This document shows positions 53,019-61,641 of a stretch of 64,000 nt of DNA, in pieces. The translations under genes and the position numbers were made by a program. Numbering within the stretch: position 1 is the stretch's first letter; every line of letters begins with the position of its first letter. The DNA is taken from the NCBI RefSeq assembly GCF_014042355.1, contig NZ_JACEZU010000005.1:248001-312000 (forward strand), in the 5' to 3' direction. The notes beneath the pieces are model-generated. The model saw only the letters and a program-made list of their open reading frames with translations, was not told where the DNA came from and ran no database searches. The stretch is from Rugamonas apoptosis. Lineage in GTDB: Bacteria > Pseudomonadota > Gammaproteobacteria > Burkholderiales > Burkholderiaceae_D.

Positions 53019-54507
53019 GGAACTTGGCCCGGTCCTGCTCATTCGGCAACTGCGCGGCCAGCAGCCGGTGGAATTCCGCCGGATCGCCCGTCACCTTGGC
53101 AAAGCGTTTGACCAGCACCTTGGCGATCGGCCCCACGTAGGGCAGCAATTTCTGCTGGGCGTGTTCCATCACTTCGGGGCTCAGTTGCAGGGCCGTGCCG
53201 CCGCTGGCCACCTGGCTCAGTTGCGAAGGCGGCAGATCAGCGCCGCCGCGGCCCAGCGATGTGGTGCCGACCGTGCCCAACCCCATTTTGCGCTTGATGA
53301 CCTGGACACTGGCCAGGAAGGCCGCTCTTCCCGGCTCCGTCGGGATGTGGGCCAGCAGGCGGCGGCACAACACATCCAGATCGGCCGCATCGTGCGCCTC
53401 CTTCTTGAGCAGCAGCTTGGCCATGGGGCCAATCTGCAGCGACAGCGCCAGTTGCAGTTCCGGCGCCACTTCCACCAGCCACTGCGGCGAGGACGCCGAC
53501 AGCGAGGCCGTGTGGCCAACACTGGCACCCGCACCGCCAGCGGCACCACTTGCACTGGCGGCACCACTGGCGGCGCTGTGGTGCTGGCCGCCGGTGCCCG
53601 TGTGCGGCGGCGGCGCGGGGCGCGGTGCCGGCCGGCTGAACGCCAGCACCGTGCGCTCGTTGTCCTCCTCGCCGGGCGGTACACCGCCCGTATGCTGTAG
53701 ATGAGCGTCGGTCAACGCCGTGAGGAAGCCGCGCGCCGTCTGGAAGCGGTCTTCCACCCGTTTGGCCAGCGCGCGGGCCAGCACGGCATCGAATGCGGGA
53801 TGCAAGCCGGCGTGCCGTTCGCTGGGCGGGCTTGGCATGGTGTTGAGGATTTGATGCATCACCACCGACGCGGCGCCCGTGAAGGGCCGCGCCCCGGTCA
53901 GCATCTGGTACAGCAGGATGCCGGCGGCGAAAATATCGGACCGGCCATCCACCCGCTCGCCGCGAAACTGCTCGGGCGACATGTAGCTGGGGGTGCCGAT
54001 CACGTCCCCCACCTGGGTCAGCGTGGACGATTCGATCTTGGCCACGCCGAAATCGGTGATCTTGACCTGGGCGGTGGGCGTGATCAGCAGGTTGGCCGGT
54101 TTGATATCGCGGTGCACCACGCCGCGCGCGTGGGCGTAGTCCAAGGCAGCCAGCAACTGCGACATACAGGCCACGCAGGCGCTTAAATCCATCGGCACCT
54201 CCGGCGTCAGGAAATCGTTGAGCGGCCGGCCATCCACGTATTCCATGGCGATATAGGTGACGCCGTCCGCCTCGCCATAATCGTAGACGGCCACGATATT
54301 CGGATGCACCAACCGGCCCGAGGCCTGCGCCTCGTTGCGAAAACGGGCCACCAGCTCGGCGCCTGAATGGCCGTCCAGCAGCTCGACGCGGATGGTCTTG
54401 AGCGCCACCACGCGCGCGATGTCGTCGTCGTAGGCCCGGTAAACCACGCCCATGGCGCCGCTACCGAGCTTGCCGTCGATACGATACTTGCCTATCTTTT
54501 CTGTCAT
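52999..54507 (-). CDS. Hanks-type Ser/Thr protein kinase with duplicated C-terminal module
   Basis: 502 residues, no membrane helix. Kinase domain at about 8-265: Gly-rich loop LGSGAMGVVY (14-23), Lys37 in VALK, HRD at 132-134 with IKPAN, D152FG and activation-loop end GTPSYMSPEQF. All catalytic residues are intact. After an Ala/Ser/Gly/Pro-rich linker (about 270-345) come two related 43-residue modules (359-401 and 458-500, about 17 identical positions, starting I/VGPxAKxLxK and ending ExxRAxFL). Last gene of an operon after a haem-c HAMP protein and a FecR-domain protein. Confidence 0.93.
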   Translation of the reverse strand: MTEKIGKYRIDGKLGSGAMGVVYRAYDDDIARVVALKTIRVELLDGHSGAELVARFRNEAQASGRLVHPNIVAVYDYGEADGVTYIAMEYVDGRPLNDFLTPEVPMDLSACVACMSQLLAALDYAHARGVVHRDIKPANLLITPTAQVKITDFGVAKIESSTLTQVGDVIGTPSYMSPEQFRGERVDGRSDIFAAGILLYQMLTGARPFTGAASVVMHQILNTMPSPPSERHAGLHPAFDAVLARALAKRVEDRFQTARGFLTALTDAHLQHTGGVPPGEEDNERTVLAFSRPAPRPAPPPHTGTGGQHHSAASGAASASGAAGGAGASVGHTASLSASSPQWLVEVAPELQLALSLQIGPMAKLLLKKEAHDAADLDVLCRRLLAHIPTEPGRAAFLASVQVIKRKMGLGTVGTTSLGRGGADLPPSQLSQVASGGTALQLSPEVMEHAQQKLLPYVGPIAKVLVKRFAKVTGDPAEFHRLLAAQLPNEQDRAKFLRELGA

Positions 54508-54522
54508 CTGATTCCTGCTGGC

Positions 54523-55401
54523 TTATTCGTCGAGCATCTTCAAGGCGCTGGCCAGGCTGGTGCGCATGCGCGTGAACGACTGCGCCAGCGCGCTCAATTC
54601 ATCGCCGCCCTTGACCTGGAATTCCTCGGCGTCGAACTTGCCCATGCTGACCTGGTCGGCCACCTGGGCCAAATGGGTGATGCGGCGCGTGACCAGCAAG
54701 TGCACCATCACGTTGAGCGCGATCAGCACCACCACGAACACGCCCAGCAGCGACAGCATGAAGGTGCGGAAGATGGCGTGGGCGCGTTGCAGCGGCACGG
54801 CCATCGGCACGGAAATGACCTGCGCGCCGACGATCTCGTTGAGCTGCCACGCGAAACCGTTGTTCGGGCCGTAGATATCGACCATGGTCTTGGGCGCGTT
54901 GGCCGCCGTGCTGTGGCAGGCCAGGCAGGCGCCATCCTTGATCTGCAACGGCCGCGCGATGTACAGGCTGCGGCCGGTGGCCGTCTCGCGCTCGCCCGAA
55001 TATTCCGTCAAGTCCGGCGACTTGCGCAGCTTCTGCACAATGTCCACCTCCCAGTCGGTGGCCTTGTCGCGCAGGTTGGTCGGGTTCAGTGTCGCTTCCT
55101 TGTACGAGAAATCGGGATAGGCCTTGAGGATCACGTTCAGGTTCTCCACCGCCGAATAGGAAGGCACGGACTGCGGATGGAACTCGTACTTCATCTGGTT
55201 GGCCAGCAGCGGCTGGATCTGCTTGGCCGTATAGCCGCGCACACTCTTGGCCGCCTCCAGCAGCAAGCGGGCATTTTGCAGCGTCTCCTCGCGCGCGCTC
55301 TGCTTGAGCAGGCTGTCGGCGATGAAGCCGGCGGCCACGAAGCCGACGGCGAAGATGGTCACGAACACCAGATTGAACTTGCTTGCGATGGACAACTTCA
55401 T
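54523..55401 (-). CDS. Membrane sensor with haem c motif and HAMP (DUF3365/Tll0287-like)
   Basis: 292 residues from MKLSIASKF with AGGAG six bases upstream. Membrane helix at about 10-30, periplasmic DUF3365-type domain with a haem attachment motif C159LACH163, second helix at about 212-236, and a cytoplasmic HAMP domain to the C-terminus. There is no kinase or other output domain, so signal output must pass to a partner, probably the kinase encoded 15 bases downstream. The haem may sense redox state or a small gas. Confidence 0.9.
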   Translation of the reverse strand: MKLSIASKFNLVFVTIFAVGFVAAGFIADSLLKQSAREETLQNARLLLEAAKSVRGYTAKQIQPLLANQMKYEFHPQSVPSYSAVENLNVILKAYPDFSYKEATLNPTNLRDKATDWEVDIVQKLRKSPDLTEYSGERETATGRSLYIARPLQIKDGACLACHSTAANAPKTMVDIYGPNNGFAWQLNEIVGAQVISVPMAVPLQRAHAIFRTFMLSLLGVFVVVLIALNVMVHLLVTRRITHLAQVADQVSMGKFDAEEFQVKGGDELSALAQSFTRMRTSLASALKMLDE

Positions 55402-55442
55402 GTGCACTCCTGCGAGGTTGGATGAAGGTTGCGGCGCCGGTG

Positions 55443-56300
55443 TTACGGCGTGGACGGATGTTTGACGACGGGATGGAGCACGGCTTGCCATTCGCTGCCA
55501 TGGCCCAGCGCCTGGTCCAGCTGCTGGCGGAAATGGGGATCCTGCAAGCGCGCGCGGAAGCGGGCGACGAAGTGCTTGCGCACGGCCAGGTTGCAGCGCA
55601 ACCAGCTCTCCACGTCGGCGAAATCGACGGCGCGCTGGCGTTGGGCGGCCGGTTTGACCGGCTTGGCCGGCTGCGGCGCGGGCGCCAGGCGGTCGCGGAA
55701 CGGCGGTGGCATATCGCGCAGGAACTGTGGATCGGCACGCGGCAGCATCAGCAAGGGCTTGCCGGCGTCGGCCTGCACGTAGCTTTCGGACGCCACTTTT
55801 TGCATGGGGCCGGCCTTGCCGGGCGCGATGACGGGAGCGGCCAGTTGTTCGCCCGCGTCGGCGAACAGGGCGTCGCGCCCGGGGCGGCTGAACACAACGG
55901 CCGCGCCGCCGCCCACGCTGGCCTGCAGCGCCTCGGCCGCGACCGTGGCCCGGCCGGCGGCTGTCTGCACCTTGATCCAGCCTTGCAGCAGCGCCAGGTC
56001 GGCGGCGCCCTTCGGTGCCGCGCCCAAGGCTGACAGATAGAGCCGGGTTTGTGGACCAATGGCCACGATGGTGCCGCTGTCCAGTTCAATCTGGGCGCCG
56101 CTGGCGCCCGTTTCAACAATATCGTCCTGCTCCAGCGGCGTGCCGTTGACAGCCTGGTACACATCGGCCGCACGGATCACGCGCACCGGTTGCTCGGCAA
56201 AAGCCAGCCGGGCCGACGGCGCGGCCCAGGCAGCGCCGCCGCACGTGAGCAGCACGGCCAGCGCGGCCACGGTGGGAAAGATGGATGAGTGCTTCGCCAT
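55443..56300 (-). CDS. FecR-domain periplasmic protein
   Basis: 285 residues from MAKHSSIFPTV. Signal peptide ends near AAWA; a FecR domain (residues 35-140: VYQAVNGTPLEQDDIVETGASGAQIELDSG) with the typical jelly-roll repeats follows, then a basic and Pro-rich region and a final helical segment with DVESWLRCNLAVRKHFVARFRARLQDPHFRQQLDQALG. First gene of the operon with the haem-c sensor and the kinase. Role in signal input is inferred. Confidence 0.85.
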   Translation of the reverse strand: MAKHSSIFPTVAALAVLLTCGGAAWAAPSARLAFAEQPVRVIRAADVYQAVNGTPLEQDDIVETGASGAQIELDSGTIVAIGPQTRLYLSALGAAPKGAADLALLQGWIKVQTAAGRATVAAEALQASVGGGAAVVFSRPGRDALFADAGEQLAAPVIAPGKAGPMQKVASESYVQADAGKPLLMLPRADPQFLRDMPPPFRDRLAPAPQPAKPVKPAAQRQRAVDFADVESWLRCNLAVRKHFVARFRARLQDPHFRQQLDQALGHGSEWQAVLHPVVKHPSTP

Positions 56301-56430
56301 GACGGTGATGAGGTCCGGTCCCGTTGTCTCGCTATGAGAATAACATGGGATTTTGACATCGCCGCCCAAATTTTTGGTTCCCTTGTAAAGAACCGGGAGT
56401 CGATGCGCGAAGGGTACAGACCTCAACCCA

Positions 56431-57003
56431 TCATTTTCGCTCCCCGCTACCGGGCACCGACATATGCCCTACCGCGTAACGCTGCTCCCCCGTCTGCGGC
56501 GCGGTGTCGATCACACTGCGCCACAGCGAGAATTGCACCAGCGACCAACTGCCCGGCTCGAAGCCCACCACCACCGCCAACGCCCCACTCTCGCGCAAGG
56601 CGTTGGCCTCGGCGTCCTCCTGCTCACGTAACGCCGCCAATGCGGTGTAGGGCGCGATCGGCTTGACGATGCGGCGCGCGTACCGGGCCTGCGATATCTC
56701 ATCACCCAGCCAGTGGTGCCACACCGTCCAGGTCTTGATCGATGGCCAGCCAAACGCCTGGGCCACGCCGGCGAAGCCCGGCCCGTTAACGAAGGCATGC
56801 ATGGCCTCGGGCTCCCGCCACAGGTAGAACGGCGCGTACAGGTTCTCGGCCGTCGCGCCACGGCTCCTGTCGGCACTGAGGTATGCCTTGAACGCCAAAC
56901 CGGGAAAGTCGTCCAGCATGTGGCCCTTGCTGGCGATGCGCTCACGGATGATCTCCATGTCATAGTCGGCCGGCAGCACGAAGCTGTATTGCATTGCCAT
57001 CAT
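56431..57003 (-). CDS. DUF4865 family protein
   Basis: 190 residues, cytosolic, dimeric alpha/beta-barrel style (two halves with W-rich segments KTWTVWHHWLGDE and SWSLVQFSLWRSV). DUF4865 proteins are found next to tautomerase and LysR genes. Start overlaps the tautomerase stop by 4 bases. Function unknown; probably acts on the same small molecule as the tautomerase. Confidence 0.85.
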   Translation of the reverse strand: MMAMQYSFVLPADYDMEIIRERIASKGHMLDDFPGLAFKAYLSADRSRGATAENLYAPFYLWREPEAMHAFVNGPGFAGVAQAFGWPSIKTWTVWHHWLGDEISQARYARRIVKPIAPYTALAALREQEDAEANALRESGALAVVVGFEPGSWSLVQFSLWRSVIDTAPQTGEQRYAVGHMSVPGSGERK

Positions 57004-57419
57004 GGTTGCGCCTCCGCCATCGCGTTCTGCCAGGCGGCGCCGGGTGCATACAATTCGCCGCCGCCAAACGACCAGTCATCGGCCTGGGTGGTGGTGATGA
57101 CAACCATCACGTCCTGCGTCCGCACGCCGGGCGACTCGGCCAGCAGTCCGACCAGCCGGCGGTAGAACGCTTGCTTGACGGCGGCGCTGCGGGCGCGGCC
57201 CGCTGTCACGTTGATCAGCATGTAGTCGTCCGAACGCGGGCCGCCCATGTAGTGGCGATCGAAGCTCATTTCATACGCTTCGTGCTGATGGATGACCTGG
57301 AAGCGGTCGTCCGCCGGCACGCCGAACGTATCCACCAGCGCCTGGTGCAGGCTGTCCGACACGGCCCGCAGATAGTCTGGCGATTTCCCCTTCAACAGCG
57401 ATATGCGGCTCATGGGCAT
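57000..57419 (-). CDS. Tautomerase family protein
   Basis: 139 residues. The sequence MPMSRISLL puts a Pro right after the initiator Met, the catalytic Pro-1 of the 4-oxalocrotonate tautomerase superfamily, which fixes the start. SDSLHQALVDTFGVPADDRFQVI and DVMVVITTTQADDWSFG are further family features. Middle gene of a three-gene operon under a divergent LysR. Confidence 0.88.
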   Translation of the reverse strand: MPMSRISLLKGKSPDYLRAVSDSLHQALVDTFGVPADDRFQVIHQHEAYEMSFDRHYMGGPRSDDYMLINVTAGRARSAAVKQAFYRRLVGLLAESPGVRTQDVMVVITTTQADDWSFGGGELYAPGAAWQNAMAEAQP

Positions 57420-57430
57420 GATGTACTCCT

Positions 57431-57742
57431 TCAGTGAATGTGCTTCAACAGGTTGATGGCTGATGCCGCCGTAGGCCAGCCGGAATAGAACGCCAGATGG
57501 GTGATCAGCTCCACCAGTTCGTCGCGTGTGACGCCGTTTTCCAGCGCCCGCGCCAGGTGAAACGGCAACTGCTCGACGCGGTACATGGCCACCAGCGCCG
57601 CCACCGTCACTATGCTGCGGTCACGCAGCGACAGGCCGGGCCGCTGCCAGACGTCGTCGAACAGCACCTTGTCGGTCAGTTCGGCCAGCTTGGGAGCGAT
57701 GGCGCCCATGCTCTGTTTTCCTGCGGTGGAACCGGTCGTCAT
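57431..57742 (-). CDS. Carboxymuconolactone decarboxylase family protein
   Basis: 103 residues from ATG 57742, placed 8 bases from AGGAG; another ATG two codons upstream is too close to it. Single CMD domain: RDRSIVTVAALVAMYRVEQLPFHLARALENGVTRDELVELITHLAFYSGWP. It lacks the CxxC pair of AhpD, so it is more like 4-carboxymuconolactone decarboxylase or an alkyl-hydroperoxidase-like protein without redox Cys. Leads the DUF4865/tautomerase operon. Confidence 0.9.
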   Translation of the reverse strand: MTTGSTAGKQSMGAIAPKLAELTDKVLFDDVWQRPGLSLRDRSIVTVAALVAMYRVEQLPFHLARALENGVTRDELVELITHLAFYSGWPTAASAINLLKHIH

Positions 57743-57795
57743 GTGCATCGCTCCTGAAAATTGATTTGACAGGGATACAATACGCGACTAATTTG

Positions 57796-57821
57796 ATTCA
57801 GAAAATCAGGAATATCTGAAT
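57796..57821. promoter_or_regulatory. Candidate LysR binding site
   Basis: ATTCAGA-N12-TCTGAAT has perfect 7-bp arms and sits in the 105-bp divergent gap between the CMD operon and the LysR gene. AAAATCAGGA is repeated at 57802 and 57832. Suitable for LysR control of both. Confidence 0.6.
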
Positions 57822-57847
57822 TAACAATTCCAAAAATCAGGACGATC

Positions 57848-58729
57848 ATGCGAAGAATCACCTTTGACCTCGACATCCTGCGCAGTTTCGTAACGGGTGT
57901 GGAGCTGGGCAGTTTTGCCAAGGCGGCCGACCGGCTGGGCCGCTCCACGTCGGCCGTGAGCGCCCAGCTCAAGAAACTGGAGGAGCAACTGGGCACGCCC
58001 GTGCTGCGCAAGGCGGGGCGCGGCATGGCGACAACGGCGGCCGGCGAATCGCTGCTCGGCTACGCGCGCCGGCTGTTGGAACTGAACGACGAGGCGGCAA
58101 CGGCGGTGCGCGGTGTGGATCTGGCGGGCAGCATCCGGCTGGGCATGCAGGAAGATTTTGGCGAGCATATATTGACCGATGTGCTGGGCCGCTTCGCCCG
58201 CGCCCATCCCAAACTGCGGATCGAGGCGCGGGTGGCGCGCAATGCGGTGTTGGTGGAGCAGATCACGGCGGGCCAGCTGGATCTGGCGCTGGCCTGGAAC
58301 GCGGGGGCCGCCCGTCCCCACGCGGAAGCGGTGGGCGAAACGGCCATGCGGTGGATCGGCGCGCAGGACTGCGATCCGGAATCGCTCATCGCAGGCACTG
58401 AGCCGGTGCCGCTGGTGTTGTTCGATGCACCCTGCCTGATGCGCACGGCGGCCACCAATGCGCTGGACCGGGCCGGCATCGCGTGGCGCGTGGCCTTCAC
58501 CAGTCCCAGTCTGGGCGGCGTGTGGGCCGCCGTGGCTGCGGGACTGGGCGTGACCGTGCGTACGGAGGTCGGTTTGCCGCCGCGGTTGCAAACGCTCGAC
58601 TCACCCGCCCTGCCTCCGTTGCCGAAAGTGGGGCTGGATCTGCTGTTCAGCGAATCAGATCCCAGCCCGGTGATCGGACGACTGCGCGATGTTGTGTTGG
58701 AAGCGGTCGCCCAGCACGCGCCGGATTGA
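57848..58729 (+). CDS. LysR-family transcriptional regulator
   Basis: 293 residues. HTH at residues 18-45 (GSFAKAADRLGRSTSAVSAQLKKLEEQLG), long linker helix, effector-binding domain. Divergent from the CMD/tautomerase/DUF4865 operon, which it probably activates. Convergent with the carboxylase cluster, separated by a repeat pair. Confidence 0.93.
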   Translation: MRRITFDLDILRSFVTGVELGSFAKAADRLGRSTSAVSAQLKKLEEQLGTPVLRKAGRGMATTAAGESLLGYARRLLELNDEAATAVRGVDLAGSIRLGMQEDFGEHILTDVLGRFARAHPKLRIEARVARNAVLVEQITAGQLDLALAWNAGAARPHAEAVGETAMRWIGAQDCDPESLIAGTEPVPLVLFDAPCLMRTAATNALDRAGIAWRVAFTSPSLGGVWAAVAAGLGVTVRTEVGLPPRLQTLDSPALPPLPKVGLDLLFSESDPSPVIGRLRDVVLEAVAQHAPD

Positions 58730-58750
58730 ACGCCAGCCGCTGCGGCGGCC

Positions 58751-58799
58751 AATTGTGTTACGTCCCCAATTTCGAAATGTGTTACGTCCCAAATTTCGA
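58751..58799. repeat. Dispersed intergenic repeat, tandem direct pair
   Basis: Two copies 24 bp apart: 58751-58775 (one mismatch from the 41449 copy) and 58776-58799 (22 bp exact, TGTGTTACGTCCCAAATTTC plus GA). The second copy encodes the last five residues and stop of the carboxylase alpha subunit. Confidence 0.8.
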
Positions 58800-60800
58800 G
58801 GAATCGCTGCGCATCGTCATCAATTGCTGGCGCGCCTTGACCTGCTGGCCGACCTTGCAGGCCAGCGTGTCGACCACACCATCCGTCTGGGCAGTCACGG
58901 AAAACTCCATCTTCATCGCCTCCAGCACGGCCAGCGGCTGGCCTTTTGCGACGGCGCTGCCCGCCTCCACCAGCACGGAAATGATCTTGCCATCCATCGG
59001 AGCCTGCACGCGGCCATCGCTGGCGGCGCCGCTGCGGGCCGCCGGCGCCAAGGTCACGTCTTCATACGCCAGCGTCGCACCATGGCAACGCAGCCACAGG
59101 GTGGCGCCCGACCGCGCCACTTGCGCGCTCTGCAACACGCGCTCGTGGACAAATCGCACTGTCGTACCGTGGCTTTCCAGCTCCAGCTCCAGCTCCAACT
59201 CCAGCATTGCGCCACCATCCGGCGTTTGCACTTCATAACGCCCCCCGCCACATGGACGGACGCTGGTCTTCACCACGTTGTCGCCGCACTTGAGCCGCAC
59301 CGGCACCACCGCGGCGGCCGAACTTTGCCACTCCATCAACTCGCGTTCCAGCATCTCGCCCTGGGCCAGCGCATCAGCATCCTGCCGGTAGAACAACAGC
59401 GCTGCCAGGGCGCGATGCACCGGGTCGCCCGCCAGCGCGGCAGCCAGTTGGTCAGCCGGGAAATGCTCAGCGATGAAATCAGTCGAGAACCGGCCCGACG
59501 CGAACGCCGGATGCGATACCACCTGCCGCAGGAAGTCCAGGTTATTCGCCACGCCCAGCATCACCGTCCCGTCCAGCATCTGCAACAACGTGCGGCGTGC
59601 CTGTTCGCGGTCGGCGCCGCTGGCGATCAGCTTGGCCTGCATGGAATCGTAGTTGGGCGCAATCACGCCGCCCTCGCGCAAGCCATGATCGACACGCATC
59701 CGCTCTCCGGCCGGCGGGCGCCACGCCAGCAGCGTCCCCGTTTGCGGCAGGAAGCCGCGCGCCGGATCTTCCGTGCACAGGCGCACCTCGATGGCCCAGC
59801 CCTTGCGCCGCGCCAGGATCGCATCCTGCGCCAAAGGCAAGGCTTCACCCTGCGCCACGCGCAACTGCCACTCGACCAGATCAAGGTCATACACGATCTC
59901 GGTGACGGGATGCTCGACCTGCAGCCGCGTATTCATCTCCAGGAAGTAGAACTGCCCATCCTCGGTCAGCATGAATTCCACCGTCCCCGCGCCCACGTAA
60001 CGCACCGCGCGCGCGGCGGCGATGGCGGCGGCGCCCATGCGCATGCGCAGCACGTCGTCCACGGCCGGGCTGGGACATTCCTCCACCACCTTCTGATGCC
60101 GGCGCTGGACCGAGCAATCGCGTTCGCCGATGTGGACGATGTTGCCGTGCCGGTCGCCGAACACCTGGATCTCCACATGGCGCGCGTTGAGCACGGCCTT
60201 TTCGATCAGAAGCTGGCCATCGCCAAAGGCATTGGCCGCCTCGCTGCGCGCGGAGACGATGGCGGCGGCCAGTTGCGCCTCATCCTGCACCAGCCGCATG
60301 CCGCGCCCACCGCCGCCGGCCGCCGCCTTGACCATCACGGGCAGGCCGATTTTCAGCGCCTGCGCCGCCAGATGGGCGTCATCCTGCTCCTTGCCCTGGT
60401 AACCGGGCACGCAGGGCACACCCGCCTCCAGCATCAGCGCCTTGGCGTTGCACTTGTTGCCCATCGCGGAAATGGCTTCCGGGTCCGGGCCGATGAATAC
60501 CAGACCCGCCGCCTGCACGGCGCGCGCGAACGCCGCGCTCTCGGACAGGAAGCCATAGCCGGGATGGATGGCGCCGCAGCCCGTATCGAGCGCCGCCTGC
60601 ACCAGCTTTTCGATCACCAGATACGATTGCGCGGCCGGCGCCGGGCCTATCGCCACGGCTTCATCGGCCCGCGCGACATGCAATGCGTCTCGATCCGCTT
60701 CGGAATAGACGGCCACCGTCGCGTAGCCCAGCTTATTGCAGGCACGGATCACGCGCAGCGCGATCTCGCCGCGATTGGCGATCAGGACTTTATCGAACAT
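58782..60800 (-). CDS. Acyl-CoA carboxylase alpha subunit (biotin carboxylase and biotin carrier)
   Basis: 672 residues from MFDKVLIANRGEIA, overlapping the hydratase stop by 11 bases. Biotin carboxylase domain (1-450) with GGGGRGM ATP grasp, EMNTRLQVEHPVTE, then a linker with ELELELELE from a hexanucleotide run, and a C-terminal biotinyl domain with the biotin Lys in LEAMKMEF. Carboxylates biotin with ATP and bicarbonate for the beta subunit. The extreme C-terminus SKFGT derives from an intergenic repeat. The acceptor acyl-CoA is methylcrotonyl, geranyl or similar. Confidence 0.93.
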   Translation of the reverse strand: MFDKVLIANRGEIALRVIRACNKLGYATVAVYSEADRDALHVARADEAVAIGPAPAAQSYLVIEKLVQAALDTGCGAIHPGYGFLSESAAFARAVQAAGLVFIGPDPEAISAMGNKCNAKALMLEAGVPCVPGYQGKEQDDAHLAAQALKIGLPVMVKAAAGGGGRGMRLVQDEAQLAAAIVSARSEAANAFGDGQLLIEKAVLNARHVEIQVFGDRHGNIVHIGERDCSVQRRHQKVVEECPSPAVDDVLRMRMGAAAIAAARAVRYVGAGTVEFMLTEDGQFYFLEMNTRLQVEHPVTEIVYDLDLVEWQLRVAQGEALPLAQDAILARRKGWAIEVRLCTEDPARGFLPQTGTLLAWRPPAGERMRVDHGLREGGVIAPNYDSMQAKLIASGADREQARRTLLQMLDGTVMLGVANNLDFLRQVVSHPAFASGRFSTDFIAEHFPADQLAAALAGDPVHRALAALLFYRQDADALAQGEMLERELMEWQSSAAAVVPVRLKCGDNVVKTSVRPCGGGRYEVQTPDGGAMLELELELELESHGTTVRFVHERVLQSAQVARSGATLWLRCHGATLAYEDVTLAPAARSGAASDGRVQAPMDGKIISVLVEAGSAVAKGQPLAVLEAMKMEFSVTAQTDGVVDTLACKVGQQVKARQQLMTMRSDSSKFGT
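59176..59206. repeat. Hexanucleotide tract in the carboxylase gene
   Basis: About five CTCCAG units (one with CTCCAA) encode alternating Glu-Leu in frame. Slippage would change protein length by two residues per unit without frameshift. Confidence 0.75.
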
Positions 60801-61632
60801 CTGCTTCACCCGTTTCCACATTGCCGGCCACCGCCCATTGCGGTAAGCGCTTTTCCATGAACGCCTGCGTGCCCTCCGCCGCTTCCGGCCCGCACAGCGC
60901 GGCCGAGAACAGCGTGGCCGCCCGGTCCAGCACCTGCCCCAGCGGTTCGCCGCCCACGGCCAGCATGATCTGCTTGGTCACGGCGTTGGCGCCCGGGGCG
61001 CAGCGCATGATCTGGCCCAGTACCTGCGCCTCGCGGGCCGCCAGTGCCGCTTCGCCGTACTCAACGTAGTGGGCCAGCCCGAGCCGGTACGCCTCCGCGC
61101 CATCGAAGCGGCCGCCGCACACGCCCAGCCGGCGCGCCTGCGACAGGCCGATGCGCTGCACAACGAACGGCGCGATCTGTGCCGGGATCACACCCAGACT
61201 GGTTTCGGGCAGGCCAAAGTTGGCGTCATTGCGCACGATGGCCACGTCGGCCACGCAGGCCAGGCCGAAGCCACCGCCCAGCACCGCGCCTTCCGCGACG
61301 ACGACAACGGCCTGCGGCACGCCGTTCACCAATTCCAGGAGCGCCCCGAACCGGCGGTTGAACGCGGCCACCGGGTCCGTCCCCGGCGCCGCGTCCTGCC
61401 GGCGCAGGAGGGCGAAATCCTTCGCATCGCCGCCCGCGCAGAAATTGCCGCCGGCGCCACGCAGCACCACGGCCCGCACTTCGGCGCACGCGGCGACGGC
61501 CTCAAAGGCGGCGATCAGTTCTTCCAGCAGTTCGCCATTCATGGCGTTGCGGGCTTCCGGACGGTTGATCGTCAGGTGCAGTACGGCCCCCGCGCGACGG
61601 GCCAGCAGCACGGAACTATCGGTATTTTGCAT
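60790..61632 (-). CDS. Enoyl-CoA hydratase/isomerase family protein (methylglutaconyl- or isohexenylglutaconyl-CoA hydratase-like)
   Basis: 280 residues of the crotonase fold. Oxyanion-hole segments FCAGGDAKDFALL and AVLGGGFGLACVADVAIV; IPAQIAPFVVQRIGLSQARRL lines the active site. Glu of PETSLG is a likely catalytic residue. In leucine (Liu) and acyclic terpene (Atu) degradation such an enzyme hydrates the carboxylated acyl-CoA. Order after a carboxyltransferase gene fits either. Confidence 0.9.
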   Translation of the reverse strand: MQNTDSSVLLARRAGAVLHLTINRPEARNAMNGELLEELIAAFEAVAACAEVRAVVLRGAGGNFCAGGDAKDFALLRRQDAAPGTDPVAAFNRRFGALLELVNGVPQAVVVVAEGAVLGGGFGLACVADVAIVRNDANFGLPETSLGVIPAQIAPFVVQRIGLSQARRLGVCGGRFDGAEAYRLGLAHYVEYGEAALAAREAQVLGQIMRCAPGANAVTKQIMLAVGGEPLGQVLDRAATLFSAALCGPEAAEGTQAFMEKRLPQWAVAGNVETGEADVR

Positions 61633-61641
61633 GGGATGTCC

